This document shows, piece by piece, positions 1-8,072 of a stretch of DNA of 64,000 nt (positions within the stretch are counted from its first letter, which is position 1; every line of letters starts with the position of its first letter). The DNA lies in NCBI RefSeq assembly GCF_019397265.1, contig NZ_CP068985.1, forward strand, positions 3,452,501 to 3,516,500, written 5' to 3'. Below the pieces are notes generated by a model, which ran no database searches, was not told the DNA's origin, and saw only the letters and a list, made by a program, of their open reading frames with translations. This stretch comes from Nonomuraea coxensis DSM 45129. GTDB lineage: Bacteria; Actinomycetota; Actinomycetes; Streptosporangiales; Streptosporangiaceae. Both the position numbers and the translations under genes were made by a program.

Positions 1-330
1 CGCCCCCAGGACGGCCAGCCGCGGGTGCGCGTCCAGCACGTCGGCCGCCCGTTCGAGCGCGCCCGGCGCCCACCAGGAGTCGTCGTCGGCGAAGGCCACG
101 TACGGCGTCTCCGCCAGGCGCACGCCGATGTTGCGGGCGGGCGCCCCCAGGTTCTCGCCCGCCTCGACCACCTGGACGTCGGGGAAGTGCTTGCGGACGA
201 AGCCCGCCGTCCCGTCGGACGAGCCGTTGTCGACGAGGATCACGGGGCGCGGATGGCGGGGGAGCGAGCGGGCCAGCGCTCGCAGGCGGTCCTTGCTGGC
301 GACCACGACCGTGACGCGGGCTTCACTCAC
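1..330 (-). CDS. Family 2 glycosyltransferase, N-terminal part (runs off the window)
   Basis: The first 110 residues are present, read leftward from a GTG at 330, and the gene continues beyond position 1. The protein opens with a short beta strand (VTVVVASKDR), then VDNGSSDGT at about residues 34-42 and FADDDSWWAPGAL near residue 84. This is the nucleotide-sugar-binding layout of GT-A fold family 2 enzymes, with the DDD stretch in the place of the metal-binding DXD motif. It would transfer a sugar from an NDP-sugar in the cytosol; the acceptor cannot be inferred. It is divergent from the TetR gene at 448. No membrane segment is visible in the part seen. Confidence 0.85.
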   Translation of the reverse strand, partial: MSEARVTVVVASKDRLRALARSLPRHPRPVILVDNGSSDGTAGFVRKHFPDVQVVEAGENLGAPARNIGVRLAETPYVAFADDDSWWAPGALERAADVLDAHPRLAVLGA

Positions 331-408
331 ATCAGTGCACTTACCGCCCAAAACACCCTTAGTCCCGAAATAGCGGTTGAAGAACCGGCGGCGGAGGCGT
401 AGAAAGGT

Positions 409-448
409 CGGTAACAACGTTACCGAGCAGAAACGGCGTTACCGAGCA
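409..448. promoter_or_regulatory. Candidate TetR operator overlapping the regulator's start codon
   Basis: CGGTAAC and GTTACCG form a perfect 7-bp inverted repeat with a 3-nt centre at 409-425. CGTTACCGAGCA then occurs twice in direct orientation, at 418-429 and 437-448, the second copy ending on the A of the ATG at 448. The spacing is 19 bp, about two helical turns. Position next to a TetR gene suggests autoregulation. This is inference from the repeat pattern alone. Confidence 0.5.
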
Positions 449-1173
449 TGGCGACCGCGTACCAGCAGGCACAGCGAGAAGGGCAGGGCGTCGTCAGGAC
501 GGCGATCCTCGACACCGCCACGCGCCTGCTCGTCACCGAAGGGCCGGGCGCGCTCACCGTCCGGCGCATCGCGGGCGAGGCCGGCTGCTCCACCAAGGTC
601 ATCTACACGCTGTTCGGCGGCAAGGACGGGCTGGTCGAGGCGCTGTGGTTGGAGGGGTTCGCCCGGTTCGAGCGCCGGCTGCGCGCCGGCGCCCACCGCC
701 ACCCCCTGGCGAACGTCCTCGCCGACCCGCCGGCCGACCCCCTGGCCGACCTGCGGGCCGGGCTCGACTCCTACCGTGAGTACGCGCTCGCCGAGCCCGA
801 CTACTACCGCGTCATGTTCCAGGGCGCGGTCCCCGGGTTCAGCCCGGGGCCGGAGGCCGTGGCGGCCGCGCGGCGCGCGTTCGACCTGCTCGTCCACGCC
901 GTACGGGCGTGCCTGGAGCAGGGCCTGCTGCGCGGCGGCACCGCCCGCGAGATCGCCGACCTGCTCTGGATGGCCGTCCACGGCGCCGTCAGCCTGGAGA
1001 TCACCGGCTTCTTCGCCCCGCCCGAGTCCGCCGGGCGCTACCGCGCCCTGTACTCCGCCGTGCTCGCCCCCTTCCTGCTGCCGCCCGGCCTGCCCGACGA
1101 CGAACTCGGTGAGCCCGGCGGCGAACCCCGCGAACTGCCGTACGAGGAGTCCGCAGAGAGGACCGCGTCATGA
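448..1173 (+). CDS. TetR/AcrR family transcriptional regulator
   Basis: This 241-residue protein has a TetR helix-turn-helix at residues 15-60: AILDTATRLLVTEGPGAL, then VRRIAGEAGCSTKVIYTLFG and KDGLVEALW. The remaining helical C-terminal domain would bind a ligand and dimerise. ATG 448 matches the usual short N-terminus of the family. The stop codon overlaps the start of the carotenoid-oxygenase gene by four bases (ATGA at 1170), so the two are translationally coupled. The regulator therefore probably controls that enzyme and itself through the repeats at 409-448. The ligand is unknown; an apocarotenoid or aromatic substrate or product would be logical. Confidence 0.9.
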   Translation: MATAYQQAQREGQGVVRTAILDTATRLLVTEGPGALTVRRIAGEAGCSTKVIYTLFGGKDGLVEALWLEGFARFERRLRAGAHRHPLANVLADPPADPLADLRAGLDSYREYALAEPDYYRVMFQGAVPGFSPGPEAVAAARRAFDLLVHAVRACLEQGLLRGGTAREIADLLWMAVHGAVSLEITGFFAPPESAGRYRALYSAVLAPFLLPPGLPDDELGEPGGEPRELPYEESAERTAS

Positions 1174-2531
1174 CCACCACCCCGTTCAGGGACGGCTTCG
1201 CACCCGTGACCGAGGAGGTCACCGCCTTCGACCTGGAGGTGACCGGCCGCATCCCGGCCGTGCTCAACGGCCGTTTCCTGCGCAACGGCCCCAACCCGCT
1301 CAGCCTCGACGACCCGCACGCCTCCCACCTGTTCCTCGGCGAGGGCATGGTGCACGGGGTGCGGCTGCGCGACGGCCGCGCCGAGTGGTACCGCAACCGG
1401 TGGGTGCGCAGCGCGTCGGTCGCCCGCCGGCTCGGCGAGCCGGTCCGTCCTGGGCCCGTGCACGCGGGCATGGACTTCGCGCCCAACACGCACGTCATCG
1501 GGCTGGCCGGGCGCACGTTCGCGACCGTGGAGGCGGGCGCGCTGCCGTACGAGCTGAGCTACGAGCTGGAGACGATCGGCAGCTGCGACTTCGGCGGCGG
1601 GCTGCCGGGCGGGTTCGCCGCCCACACCCACGCCGACCCGGTCACCGGCGAGCTGCACGCGGTCGCGTACTTCTTCGGCTGGGACCACCACCAGCACCTC
1701 GTCCTCGGCCCCGACGGCACGGTGCGGCAGGTGCGCGACATCCCGATCGCCGACGCGCCGATGCTGCACGACTTCGCCCTCACCGAGCGCTACGTCGTCC
1801 TCTACGACCTGCCGGTCACGTTCAGCATGGAGCACGCCGAGAAGGGCGCTCCGCTGCCGTACGCCTGGAACGAGGCCCACGGCGCCCGGATCGGCCTGCT
1901 GCCCCGCGCCGGCGGCGAGACGCGCTGGTTCGACGTGGAGCCGTGCTGGGTCTTCCACACGGTCAACGCCTACGACGACGGCGACGAGGTGGTGGTGGAC
2001 GTGATCCGCTACCCCAAGAGGTTCGTGGACGCCCGGCTCGACGCCGGCGGCGCTCCCACCCTCGACCGCTGGCGCATCGACCCGGCCTCCGGCAAGGTCG
2101 CCCAGACCCGGCTGGACGACCGCGCCCAGGAGTTCCCGCGCATCGACGAGCGGCGCACCGGCCTGCCCCACCGCTACGGCTACACCGCCGCCGCCCGGGA
2201 GCTGAACGACATCGTCAGTCCGCACGACACGGAGCTGGAGGACCTGCCGGACGCGGCGTTCGACAACACCCTGATCAAGCACGACCTGGTCCGCGGCACG
2301 CAGGAGGCGCGGCAGTTCGGGCGGGGCGCGTACGTCGGCGAGCCCGTCTTCGTCCCCGAGGGCGAGGCCGAGGACGACGGCTACGTGATGACGCTGGTCA
2401 ACGCCCCGGACAGGGGAGCGGCCGACCTGGTGATCGTCTCGGCCCGCGACTTCACCGGCGAGCCGGTCGCCACCGTGCACCTTCCTGCCCGTGTCCCGCT
2501 CGGCTTCCACGGGAGCTGGATCGCCGACTGA
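1170..2531 (+). CDS. Carotenoid oxygenase (RPE65/CCD family)
   Basis: This 453-residue enzyme belongs to the iron(II)-dependent carotenoid/stilbene cleavage dioxygenases. The four iron-ligand histidines of the seven-bladed propeller are visible: H152 (AAHTHADP), H200 (MLHDFALTE), H263 (VFHTVNAYDD) and H447 (GFHGSW, just before the C-terminus). The start of the fold (LNGRFLRNGPNP, about residues 32-43) is also typical. Members cleave double bonds of carotenoids, apocarotenoids or lignostilbenes. No carotenoid biosynthesis gene is visible here, so the substrate is open. The gene overlaps the upstream TetR gene by 4 bp. Length is normal for a bacterial member. Confidence 0.9.
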   Translation: MTTTPFRDGFAPVTEEVTAFDLEVTGRIPAVLNGRFLRNGPNPLSLDDPHASHLFLGEGMVHGVRLRDGRAEWYRNRWVRSASVARRLGEPVRPGPVHAGMDFAPNTHVIGLAGRTFATVEAGALPYELSYELETIGSCDFGGGLPGGFAAHTHADPVTGELHAVAYFFGWDHHQHLVLGPDGTVRQVRDIPIADAPMLHDFALTERYVVLYDLPVTFSMEHAEKGAPLPYAWNEAHGARIGLLPRAGGETRWFDVEPCWVFHTVNAYDDGDEVVVDVIRYPKRFVDARLDAGGAPTLDRWRIDPASGKVAQTRLDDRAQEFPRIDERRTGLPHRYGYTAAARELNDIVSPHDTELEDLPDAAFDNTLIKHDLVRGTQEARQFGRGAYVGEPVFVPEGEAEDDGYVMTLVNAPDRGAADLVIVSARDFTGEPVATVHLPARVPLGFHGSWIAD

Positions 2532-2545
2532 GCTGGACGCGGTAG

Positions 2546-2575
2546 CCTCTTCAGGTCGAGACACACGTGAAGAGG
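2546..2575 (+). promoter_or_regulatory. Hairpin covering the cmk ribosome-binding site
   Basis: CCTCTTCA (2546-2553) pairs perfectly with TGAAGAGG (2568-2575) across a 14-nt loop. The right arm runs into the purine-rich Shine-Dalgarno region (2572-2582) of cmk, whose GTG start is at 2584. If it folds in the mRNA it would partly mask the ribosome-binding site. No regulator or ligand is implied. Confidence 0.35.
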
Positions 2576-2583
2576 GAGAGGCC

Positions 2584-3240
2584 GTGACCGGTCTGGTCGT
2601 CGCCATGGACGGACCTTCGGGGTCGGGCAAGTCGAGCGTGTCGCGCGGGGTCGCCCGCGCGCTGGGCCTGCGCTACCTCGACACCGGGGCCATGTACCGC
2701 GCGATGACCTGGTGGATGGTCCGGCAGGGCGTCGACCTCGCCGATCCGGCGGCCATCGCGGCCCGCTGCGGCGAGCCGGTCATCGTCTCCGGCACCGACC
2801 CCGACGCGCCCGCCATCCACGTCGACGGCGTCGACGTGGGCGGGCCGATCAGGGAGGCCGAGGTGACCGGCGCGGTCTCCGCCGTGGCCGCCGTCCCCGA
2901 GGTGCGGGTGCGGCTGGTCGCCCTCCAGCGGGAGGTCATCGGCGCCGGCGGCATCGTCGTCGAGGGCCGCGACATCGGCTCCGTCGTCTGCCCCGACGCC
3001 CCCGTCAAGATCTACCTGACGGCGAGCGCGGAGGCCCGTGCCCGCAGGCGTTCGGCCGAGCTGGCCGGCACCACGGTGGAGGCCCAGCAGGAGGCGATGG
3101 CCAGGCGTGACACCCTGGACTCGACGAGGAAGACCGACCCACTCTCGATGGCGGATGGCGCCGTCGAGCTCGACACCACCGCGCTCAGCCTCGACGAGGT
3201 GATCGCGGAGGTGTTGAGGCTGGTCAAGGAGCGCGCCTGA
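2584..3240 (+). CDS. cmk: Cytidylate kinase
   Basis: This is a cytosolic enzyme that phosphorylates CMP and dCMP with ATP. The 218-residue protein starts VTGLVVAMDGPSGSGKSSVS, with the P-loop GPSGSGKSS at about residues 10-18. YLDTGAMYRA (CMP-binding region) and VVEGRDIGSVV follow, then a lid region rich in arginine (ARARRRSAEL). The GTG at 2584 was chosen because a strong purine-rich ribosome-binding site precedes it and homology begins there; reading further upstream gives unrelated sequence. It is followed 42 bp later by der, an arrangement common in actinobacteria and Firmicutes. Confidence 0.95.
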   Translation: MTGLVVAMDGPSGSGKSSVSRGVARALGLRYLDTGAMYRAMTWWMVRQGVDLADPAAIAARCGEPVIVSGTDPDAPAIHVDGVDVGGPIREAEVTGAVSAVAAVPEVRVRLVALQREVIGAGGIVVEGRDIGSVVCPDAPVKIYLTASAEARARRRSAELAGTTVEAQQEAMARRDTLDSTRKTDPLSMADGAVELDTTALSLDEVIAEVLRLVKERA

Positions 3241-3282
3241 TGACGACATCAGGCGCGGTACTCACACAAAGGACGAAATATC

Positions 3283-4674
3283 GTGTCAACGGGGGACTGG
3301 GTCGAGGCAGAGCTCGACGACCTTGAGATCACCGAGCACGGCGACAGCACGCCGCTGCCCGTCGTCGCCATCGTAGGACGCCCGAACGTCGGCAAGTCCA
3401 CGCTGGTCAACCGCATCATCGGCCGCCGCGAGGCGGTCGTCGAGGACGTGCCGGGCGTCACCCGCGACCGCGTCACCTACGAGGCCAACTGGCGGGGCCG
3501 CCGCTTCACCGTCGTCGACACCGGCGGCTGGGACCCCGACGCCACCGGCATGGGCCTGCGCATCGCCGAGCAGGCGCAGGTCGCCGTCGAGCTGGCCGAC
3601 GTGATCGTGTTCGTGGTGGACGCCACCGTGGGCGCGACCGACGCCGACGAGATCGTGGGCGCCGTGCTGCGCCAGTCGGGCAAGCCGGTCGTGCTGGCCG
3701 CCAACAAGGTCGACAACCAGCAGCTCGAGTTCGAGGCCGCCGCGCTGTGGGCGCTCGGCCTCGGCGAGCCCTATCCCGTCTCGGCCCTGCACGGCCGCTC
3801 CAGCGGCGACCTGCTCGACGTCGTGCTCGACGCGCTGCCCGACACGCCGCGCGTCACCTTCGAGACCGAGCGCGGCCCGGCCAGGATCGCGCTGCTCGGC
3901 AAGCCCAACGTCGGCAAGTCCTCCCTGCTCAACAAGCTCGCCGGCGAGGAGCGGGTGCTGGTCGACCCGATGGCGGGCACCACCCGCGACCCGGTGGACG
4001 AGCTGGTCGAGCTGGGCGGGCGCACCTGGCGCTTCATCGACACCGCCGGCATCCGCAGGCGCGACCGCGAGCTGCAGGGCGCCGACTTCTACGCCGCCAT
4101 GCGCACCCGCGCGGCCCTGGAGCGCTCCGAGGTGGCGATCGTGCTGATCGACGCCAGCCAGCCGCTCACCGAGCAGGACCTGCGCATCATCGGCCTGGTC
4201 ATCGAGTCCGGGCGGGCCATGGTGGTGGCCTTCAACAAGTGGGACCTCGTCGACGAGGACCGCCGCTACTACCTGGAGAAGGAGATCGACCGGCAGCTCG
4301 TCCGCACCCCGTGGGCGCTGCGGGTCAACATCTCCGCCAAGACCGGCCGGCACGTCGACCGGCTGGTCCCGGCGCTGGAGAAGGCGCTCGACTCGTGGTC
4401 CACGCGGATGCCGACGTCGCGGCTCAACGCGTTCCTGACCGAGCTGGTGCAGCAGACGCCGCCGCCGGTGCGGGGCGGCAAGCAGCCGAAGATCCTCTTC
4501 GCCACGCAGGCGTCGACCGAGCCGCCGAAGTTCGTGCTGTTCACCTCCGGCTGGCTGGAGGACACCTACCGGCGCTTCATCGAGCGGCGCATCCGTGAGG
4601 AGTTCGGCTTCGCGGGCTCGCCGATCGAGGTCACCATGAAGATCAGGGAAAAGCGTTCCAAGAAGGACAAGTGA
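3283..4674 (+). CDS. der: Ribosome biogenesis GTPase Der (EngA)
   Basis: This 463-residue protein has two tandem GTPase domains and a C-terminal KH-like domain, and is needed for 50S subunit assembly. The first P-loop, GRPNVGKST, is near residues 32-40 with its DTGG switch and NKVD motif. The second, GKPNVGKSS, is near residues 206-214 with DTAG and NKWD. The basic C-terminus ([11 protein letters not shown]) is typical. The GTG start at 3283 follows an AAAGGA ribosome-binding site. A GC-rich inverted repeat lies directly after the stop. Confidence 0.97.
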   Translation: MSTGDWVEAELDDLEITEHGDSTPLPVVAIVGRPNVGKSTLVNRIIGRREAVVEDVPGVTRDRVTYEANWRGRRFTVVDTGGWDPDATGMGLRIAEQAQVAVELADVIVFVVDATVGATDADEIVGAVLRQSGKPVVLAANKVDNQQLEFEAAALWALGLGEPYPVSALHGRSSGDLLDVVLDALPDTPRVTFETERGPARIALLGKPNVGKSSLLNKLAGEERVLVDPMAGTTRDPVDELVELGGRTWRFIDTAGIRRRDRELQGADFYAAMRTRAALERSEVAIVLIDASQPLTEQDLRIIGLVIESGRAMVVAFNKWDLVDEDRRYYLEKEIDRQLVRTPWALRVNISAKTGRHVDRLVPALEKALDSWSTRMPTSRLNAFLTELVQQTPPPVRGGKQPKILFATQASTEPPKFVLFTSGWLEDTYRRFIERRIREEFGFAGSPIEVTMKIREKRSKKDK

Positions 4675-4679
4675 CGCGA

Positions 4680-4711
4680 GCGGGCGCTTCCGTGGGAACG
4701 GGAGCGCCCGC
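4680..4711 (+). terminator. Hairpin after der, probable terminator
   Basis: A 12-nt arm beginning GCGGGCGCT at 4680 pairs with the arm ending AGCGCCCGC at 4711, with one mismatch and an 8-nt loop. No U-tract follows, as is common in high-GC actinobacteria. It lies 5 bp after the der stop codon. Confidence 0.5.
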
Positions 4712-4850
4712 GCGAGCCGCCGGAAGCTGGGAAGGCGGCCCCGGGCCCCGCGGCGAAGACACTCCTGAGTGCGGGGAGGAAATGCCCCGTCGGCCTGACC
4801 CCCGTCATCGGGTCCTGTCGAGGCCGTCCCGCTCCGGCGGGGCGGCGAAA

Positions 4851-4982
4851 GTGCGGTGGCACCGGGAGTTGACCCTTGCCGATCGGGTGTGGAGGTGTGG
4901 GTGCGGACTCGTCCACGACCGGGACGTCAACGCCGCCCGCAACCTGCTCGAGGCGATGAACCTCGAACAGGAAGCGGCCTAG
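4851..4982 (+). pseudogene. C-terminal remnant of a TnpB (IS200/IS605-type) nuclease
   Basis: Only the last 43 or so codons of TnpB are recognisable: [21 protein letters not shown], which holds part of the zinc-finger region and the third RuvC-like acidic motif (the D of DRDVNAARN). The rest of the nuclease, including the first two RuvC motifs and the first Cys pair, is missing. The sequence from 4712 to 4850 is open in the same frame but is Gly/Pro/Arg-rich and unlike TnpB. No TnpA is present. This is a dead transposon fragment, lying against a structured right end and a truncated aspS-like gene. Confidence 0.75.
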
Positions 4983-4992
4983 TTCCACGTCG

Positions 4993-5097
4993 CCGGGCAG
5001 TTCCCCGGAGACGCTAAACGCCTGTGGAGGCGACGTTAGACCAGGCTCCGGCCTGGTAGATGCCAGCGAATCAGGCAAGAGGATCACTGAGATTCTC
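4993..5097 (+). other. Run of four hairpins: transposon right end, omega-RNA-like
   Basis: Immediately after the TnpB stop codon are four consecutive stem-loops. They are CCGGG/CCCGG (4993-5008), CTAAaCGCC/GGCGacgTTAG (5014-5039), CCAGGC/GCCTGG (5041-5056) and GAGGATC/GATTCTC (5079-5097, one G-U pair). IS200/IS605 elements end in subterminal hairpins recognised by TnpA, and the RNA from this region is the omega RNA that guides TnpB. The position and structure fit; transcription and function are not shown. The last hairpin ends two bases before aspS-like sequence begins, so it probably marks the element boundary. Confidence 0.5.
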
Positions 5098-5098
5098 C

Positions 5099-5248
5099 GA
5101 ACGGTATCTGCAGGCGTTCAGGCACGGGATGCCGCCGCACGGCGGGTTCGCGCTGGGCCTGGAACGCTGGACGGCCCGGCTGACGGGCGCGGCCAACATC
5201 CGCGAGACCACCGCCTTCCCCCGCGACCTCCACCGCCTGTCGCCATGA
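5099..5248 (+). pseudogene. 3' remnant of an aspartyl-tRNA synthetase-like gene
   Basis: The last 49 codons read [20 protein letters not shown], then [20 protein letters not shown] and PRDLHRLSP. This is the C-terminal end of a class II AspRS of the archaeal/non-discriminating type, and includes motif 3 (GLERW, with the ATP-binding Arg). Everything upstream, including motifs 1 and 2, is absent and replaced by the transposon right end. The fragment is too short to act. It may be a truncated second copy; an intact gene is expected elsewhere in the genome but cannot be seen here. Confidence 0.8.
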
Positions 5249-5287
5249 CCGGGCCGCGCCCCGGCCCGGCCGTCGTGAACCCCTGAG

Positions 5288-6847
5288 TCAGCGGGTCTCC
5301 GTCGCCGGGTCCGGGGCCGGCGCGGGGACCGGCTCCGGGAGGCGGGGCGGGCGGCGGGGCATGAGGAAGGCGGCCGCCGCGCCCGCCAGGCAGACGAACG
5401 CCGTCACGAGGAACATCTCGGTGTACTCCACGTGCAGCGCCGCCTGCACCTGCGAGGTGTACTCGGCGAGCTGCCGCTGGTAGGTGGCGGCGTCCACGCC
5501 GAACGGGAGCGGCGTGTCCAGGTCGGCCGTGAGCGACTGGAACCGGTGGAACCCCCACGCCGACACCGCCGCGATGCCGACCAGCATGCCCATCATCCTC
5601 GCCACCACGACCGCCGCCGACGCCACCCCGTGCTGGTCGGCCCGGCCGGCCCGCAGCACCGCCGACGACACCGGGGCGATCACCACGCCGAGGCCCAGCC
5701 CGGCCACCACCAGGTCGGCGTCCACGACCAGGCCCGCCTCGGCCAGCCGCAGCGGCCAGCGGCTCATCAGCCCGTAGCCGGCGGCGGCGACCGCCATGCC
5801 CGCCACCGCGACCACGCGCTCGCCCAGCCGGCGGGCGAGGACCCCGCCGAGCAGCGCCCCGACGGTCAGCGCGATCAGGAAGCGGGCCAGCACGAACGCC
5901 GCGCCCAGCTCGTCGCGGTCGAGCAGTGTCTGCGCGGTGAACGGCACGAACACCATCGTCACCAGCAGCGCCGCCCCCGCGAGGAAGCTCACGCCCAGCG
6001 TCGCCAGCAGCGGGCCCTTGGGGACGCCGGACAGGTCGAGGATGCGTACGGGTGAGCGGATCTCCCACCAGACGAAAACCGCGCCCGCCACCGCGCCCGC
6101 CGCGATCAACGGCGCTCCCCAGGGCGGCAGGAACGCCTCGGCCGGGTCGGGGTTGTACAGGCCGATGACGAGCAGGGCCAGGGCGAGGGCCAGCAGCGCG
6201 CCGCCGGCCGCGTCCACCCGGCGGGCCGCGCGCTCCACCGGCCGGGCAGGACGGCCGGGGACGGTGAAGTGGACCGCCACCGCCGCGAGCGCCGCCAGCG
6301 GTACGTTGACCCAGAAGATGGCGTGCCAGCCGCCCAGCTCGACGCCCGCCACCGCGACCGCCGGGATCTGCGCCAGCAGCCCGCCGTAGAGAGGGCCGAG
6401 CGCCGAGCCCAGCTCCTGCGCCGCCCCGACCGCGCCGAGCGCGACCGGCCGCTCCCGCTCCTCCCACAGGTCGCCGATGAGCGCCATCGTGATCGGCAGC
6501 AGCGCCCCGCCGGCGATCCCCTGCACGGTCCGCCCGGCCACCACCATCGTCCCTCCGGACGCCAGCGCCGTCAGCACCGACCCGAGCGCGAACGCCGCCA
6601 GGCAGGCGTGGATCAGCGGCCGCCGCCCGTAACGGTCGGAGAGCTGCCCGAGCAGCGGCATCGCCGCGATGTAGCCGAGCAGGAACCCGGTGACGATCGG
6701 CGTGGCCCGCTCCAGATGGTTGAGCGGCACGCCGACGTCCCTGGCGATCTCGATGAGGACGGTCACCACCACGTAGGCGTCGAGCGCGGCCAGCAGCACC
6801 ACCGCGCCACCCGCGCCGAGCGCGACCCGGCGGGCGACGGCCGTCAT
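5288..6847 (-). CDS. MFS exporter, P55-like (DHA2 family)
   Basis: This 519-residue membrane protein is very hydrophobic, consistent with 14 transmembrane segments. MFS motif [12 protein letters not shown], is at residues 67-77 after the second helix. The first helix carries LDAYVVVTV, a variant of the DHA2 motif. Its ATG overlaps the stop of lprG by four bases. This lprG-P55 order is the conserved operon of mycobacteria (Rv1411c-Rv1410c), where the pair exports triacylated lipids and affects cell-envelope permeability and drug tolerance. The substrate here is inferred from that context. The C-terminus is Pro-rich and probably cytoplasmic. Confidence 0.9.
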   Translation of the reverse strand: MTAVARRVALGAGGAVVLLAALDAYVVVTVLIEIARDVGVPLNHLERATPIVTGFLLGYIAAMPLLGQLSDRYGRRPLIHACLAAFALGSVLTALASGGTMVVAGRTVQGIAGGALLPITMALIGDLWEERERPVALGAVGAAQELGSALGPLYGGLLAQIPAVAVAGVELGGWHAIFWVNVPLAALAAVAVHFTVPGRPARPVERAARRVDAAGGALLALALALLVIGLYNPDPAEAFLPPWGAPLIAAGAVAGAVFVWWEIRSPVRILDLSGVPKGPLLATLGVSFLAGAALLVTMVFVPFTAQTLLDRDELGAAFVLARFLIALTVGALLGGVLARRLGERVVAVAGMAVAAAGYGLMSRWPLRLAEAGLVVDADLVVAGLGLGVVIAPVSSAVLRAGRADQHGVASAAVVVARMMGMLVGIAAVSAWGFHRFQSLTADLDTPLPFGVDAATYQRQLAEYTSQVQAALHVEYTEMFLVTAFVCLAGAAAAFLMPRRPPRLPEPVPAPAPDPATETR

Positions 6848-7494
6848 CCGGCGGGGGGCGTGATCGTGACCGGCGCGTCGTAGTCGCTGAACGACACCGT
6901 CACGGTGCCGCCAGGCAACGGCAGGCTCGCCTTGCTGAGCCTGCTGGTGGCCTGGTCGATCCAGACCTTGCCGTTCACGTCCTGCGTGACGCCGGGCACG
7001 ATGTCCTTGACCACCTGGGCAGGGAACGTCGTCGCCACCCGGTAGGAGCCGCTCTCGACGCCCTCGACCTGCGGGTTCACCGCCGAGGACAGCATTTTCG
7101 CGATGCCCTTCGTCGGCTCCAGGATCACCGAGGGGTCGTAGAACTGCGCGAGCTGCTGCCGGGTCATCTTCTGGAAGCCGCCCGTCGGGCCCTTGAAGTG
7201 CACCGTGTCGCCGACGAGGGCGAAGGTGACCTCCTGGAGGTTGCCCAGGATGGAGATCGTGAGCGTGCCGTCGGCGTCGCCCCCGGCGGTGAGCCTGCCG
7301 TCGGCCTTCTGCAGCGGCACCTCCGGCTTGCCTTCGGTGGCGATGGAGAAGGCGGCCGACTTGACCGTCGTCATGGCCTGGGCGGCCTTCTTCATCAGGT
7401 CGGGGCCGGCGGGCAGCTCGGGCTCGCCCCCGCCGCCCGACGAGCAGGCCGACGTGAGCGCGAGAACCGCCACGATCAGAAGTCTTCTGAGCAT
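6844..7494 (-). CDS. lprG: LprG-like lipid-carrier lipoprotein
   Basis: This 216-residue lipoprotein has a short signal peptide ending in the lipobox LTSAC (C17). The mature part has the LppX/LprAFG fold pattern: [20 protein letters not shown] at the start and alternating strands such as [20 protein letters not shown]. In this family a hydrophobic cavity binds triacylated glycolipids or triacylglycerol and hands them on for envelope assembly. It overlaps the P55-like exporter gene by 4 bp (ATGA), which supports the lprG assignment over other LppX family members. Confidence 0.88.
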   Translation of the reverse strand: MLRRLLIVAVLALTSACSSGGGGEPELPAGPDLMKKAAQAMTTVKSAAFSIATEGKPEVPLQKADGRLTAGGDADGTLTISILGNLQEVTFALVGDTVHFKGPTGGFQKMTRQQLAQFYDPSVILEPTKGIAKMLSSAVNPQVEGVESGSYRVATTFPAQVVKDIVPGVTQDVNGKVWIDQATSRLSKASLPLPGGTVTVSFSDYDAPVTITPPAG

Positions 7495-7580
7495 GAGCGG
7501 ATCGTAGCGACCGGCGGCGGGGGCCGCGCGCCGTCGCGGATATCGGTTGGATGTCGGCCCGCGCCCTCGCGCGGCGGCCG

Positions 7581-8039
7581 TCAGCGCAGCTTCTTCAGCT
7601 GCTCCACGAGCGGCGCGTACGCCGCCTCGATCGCTTCGAGCTGCTCGTCGGTGAGCCGGTCCACGAAGTGCTCGCGCACGCTCGCCACGTGGAACGGCGC
7701 CACCCGCTGGATGGTCTCCCAGCCCTCGTCCGTCAGCACGGCGAACGTGCCCCGCCGGTCGTCCCGGCAGTCCTCCCGCTTGACCAGGCCCTTGGCCTCC
7801 ATGCGGGAGATCTGGTGCGACAGGCGGCTGCGGGACTGGATGGTGGCGTCGGCCAGGTCGCTCATGCGCATCCGGCGGCCCTGGCTCTCCGACAGGTTGA
7901 CCAGGATCTCGTAGTCGTTGAGCGACAGGGAGTGCTCCTGCAGCTCGCGGTCGAGCCGGTGCATGAGCAGCTTGTGCAGCGCCAGATGCGTGCGCCAGGC
8001 ACGCTGTTCGGCGGATGACAGCCAGCGAGGGGCGCTCAT
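7581..8039 (-). CDS. MarR family transcriptional regulator
   Basis: This 152-residue regulator has a winged helix at about residues 30-100: [33 protein letters not shown] for the helix-turn-helix, then [20 protein letters not shown] for the wing. Flanking helices at both ends would form the dimer interface. The ATG at 8039 was chosen because it begins the family-typical sequence and lies next to the divergent promoter region. It is divergent from a cation diffusion facilitator gene 33 bp away, which it probably represses or senses for. Whether its signal is a metal is unknown. Confidence 0.9.
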   Translation of the reverse strand: MSAPRWLSSAEQRAWRTHLALHKLLMHRLDRELQEHSLSLNDYEILVNLSESQGRRMRMSDLADATIQSRSRLSHQISRMEAKGLVKREDCRDDRRGTFAVLTDEGWETIQRVAPFHVASVREHFVDRLTDEQLEAIEAAYAPLVEQLKKLR

Positions 8040-8072
8040 GATCTCCAATGTAGCGTACGTACAGTTGACGGC
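8040..8072. promoter_or_regulatory. Shared MarR/CDF promoter with palindromic operator candidate
   Basis: This 33-bp gap is the whole intergenic space. TGTA-N7-TACA at 8049-8063 is a dyad, with GTACGTAC inside it. For the rightward gene TACAGT lies 7 bp before the ATG, and for the leftward gene TACATT lies 8 bp before its ATG. Leaderless transcripts from overlapping promoters under one operator are therefore plausible. Confidence 0.45.

Noticed and set aside
1038..2630. A 530-codon open frame on the minus strand across the carotenoid oxygenase and TetR genes
   Set aside because: It is antisense to genes with clear motifs and its product is low-complexity Arg/Val/Gly-rich, as expected from GC-skewed codon positions.
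4671..4982. A complete 103-residue gene covering the TnpB remnant
   Set aside because: Only the last 43 residues resemble a protein family; the start overlaps der and the first part spans the der terminator.
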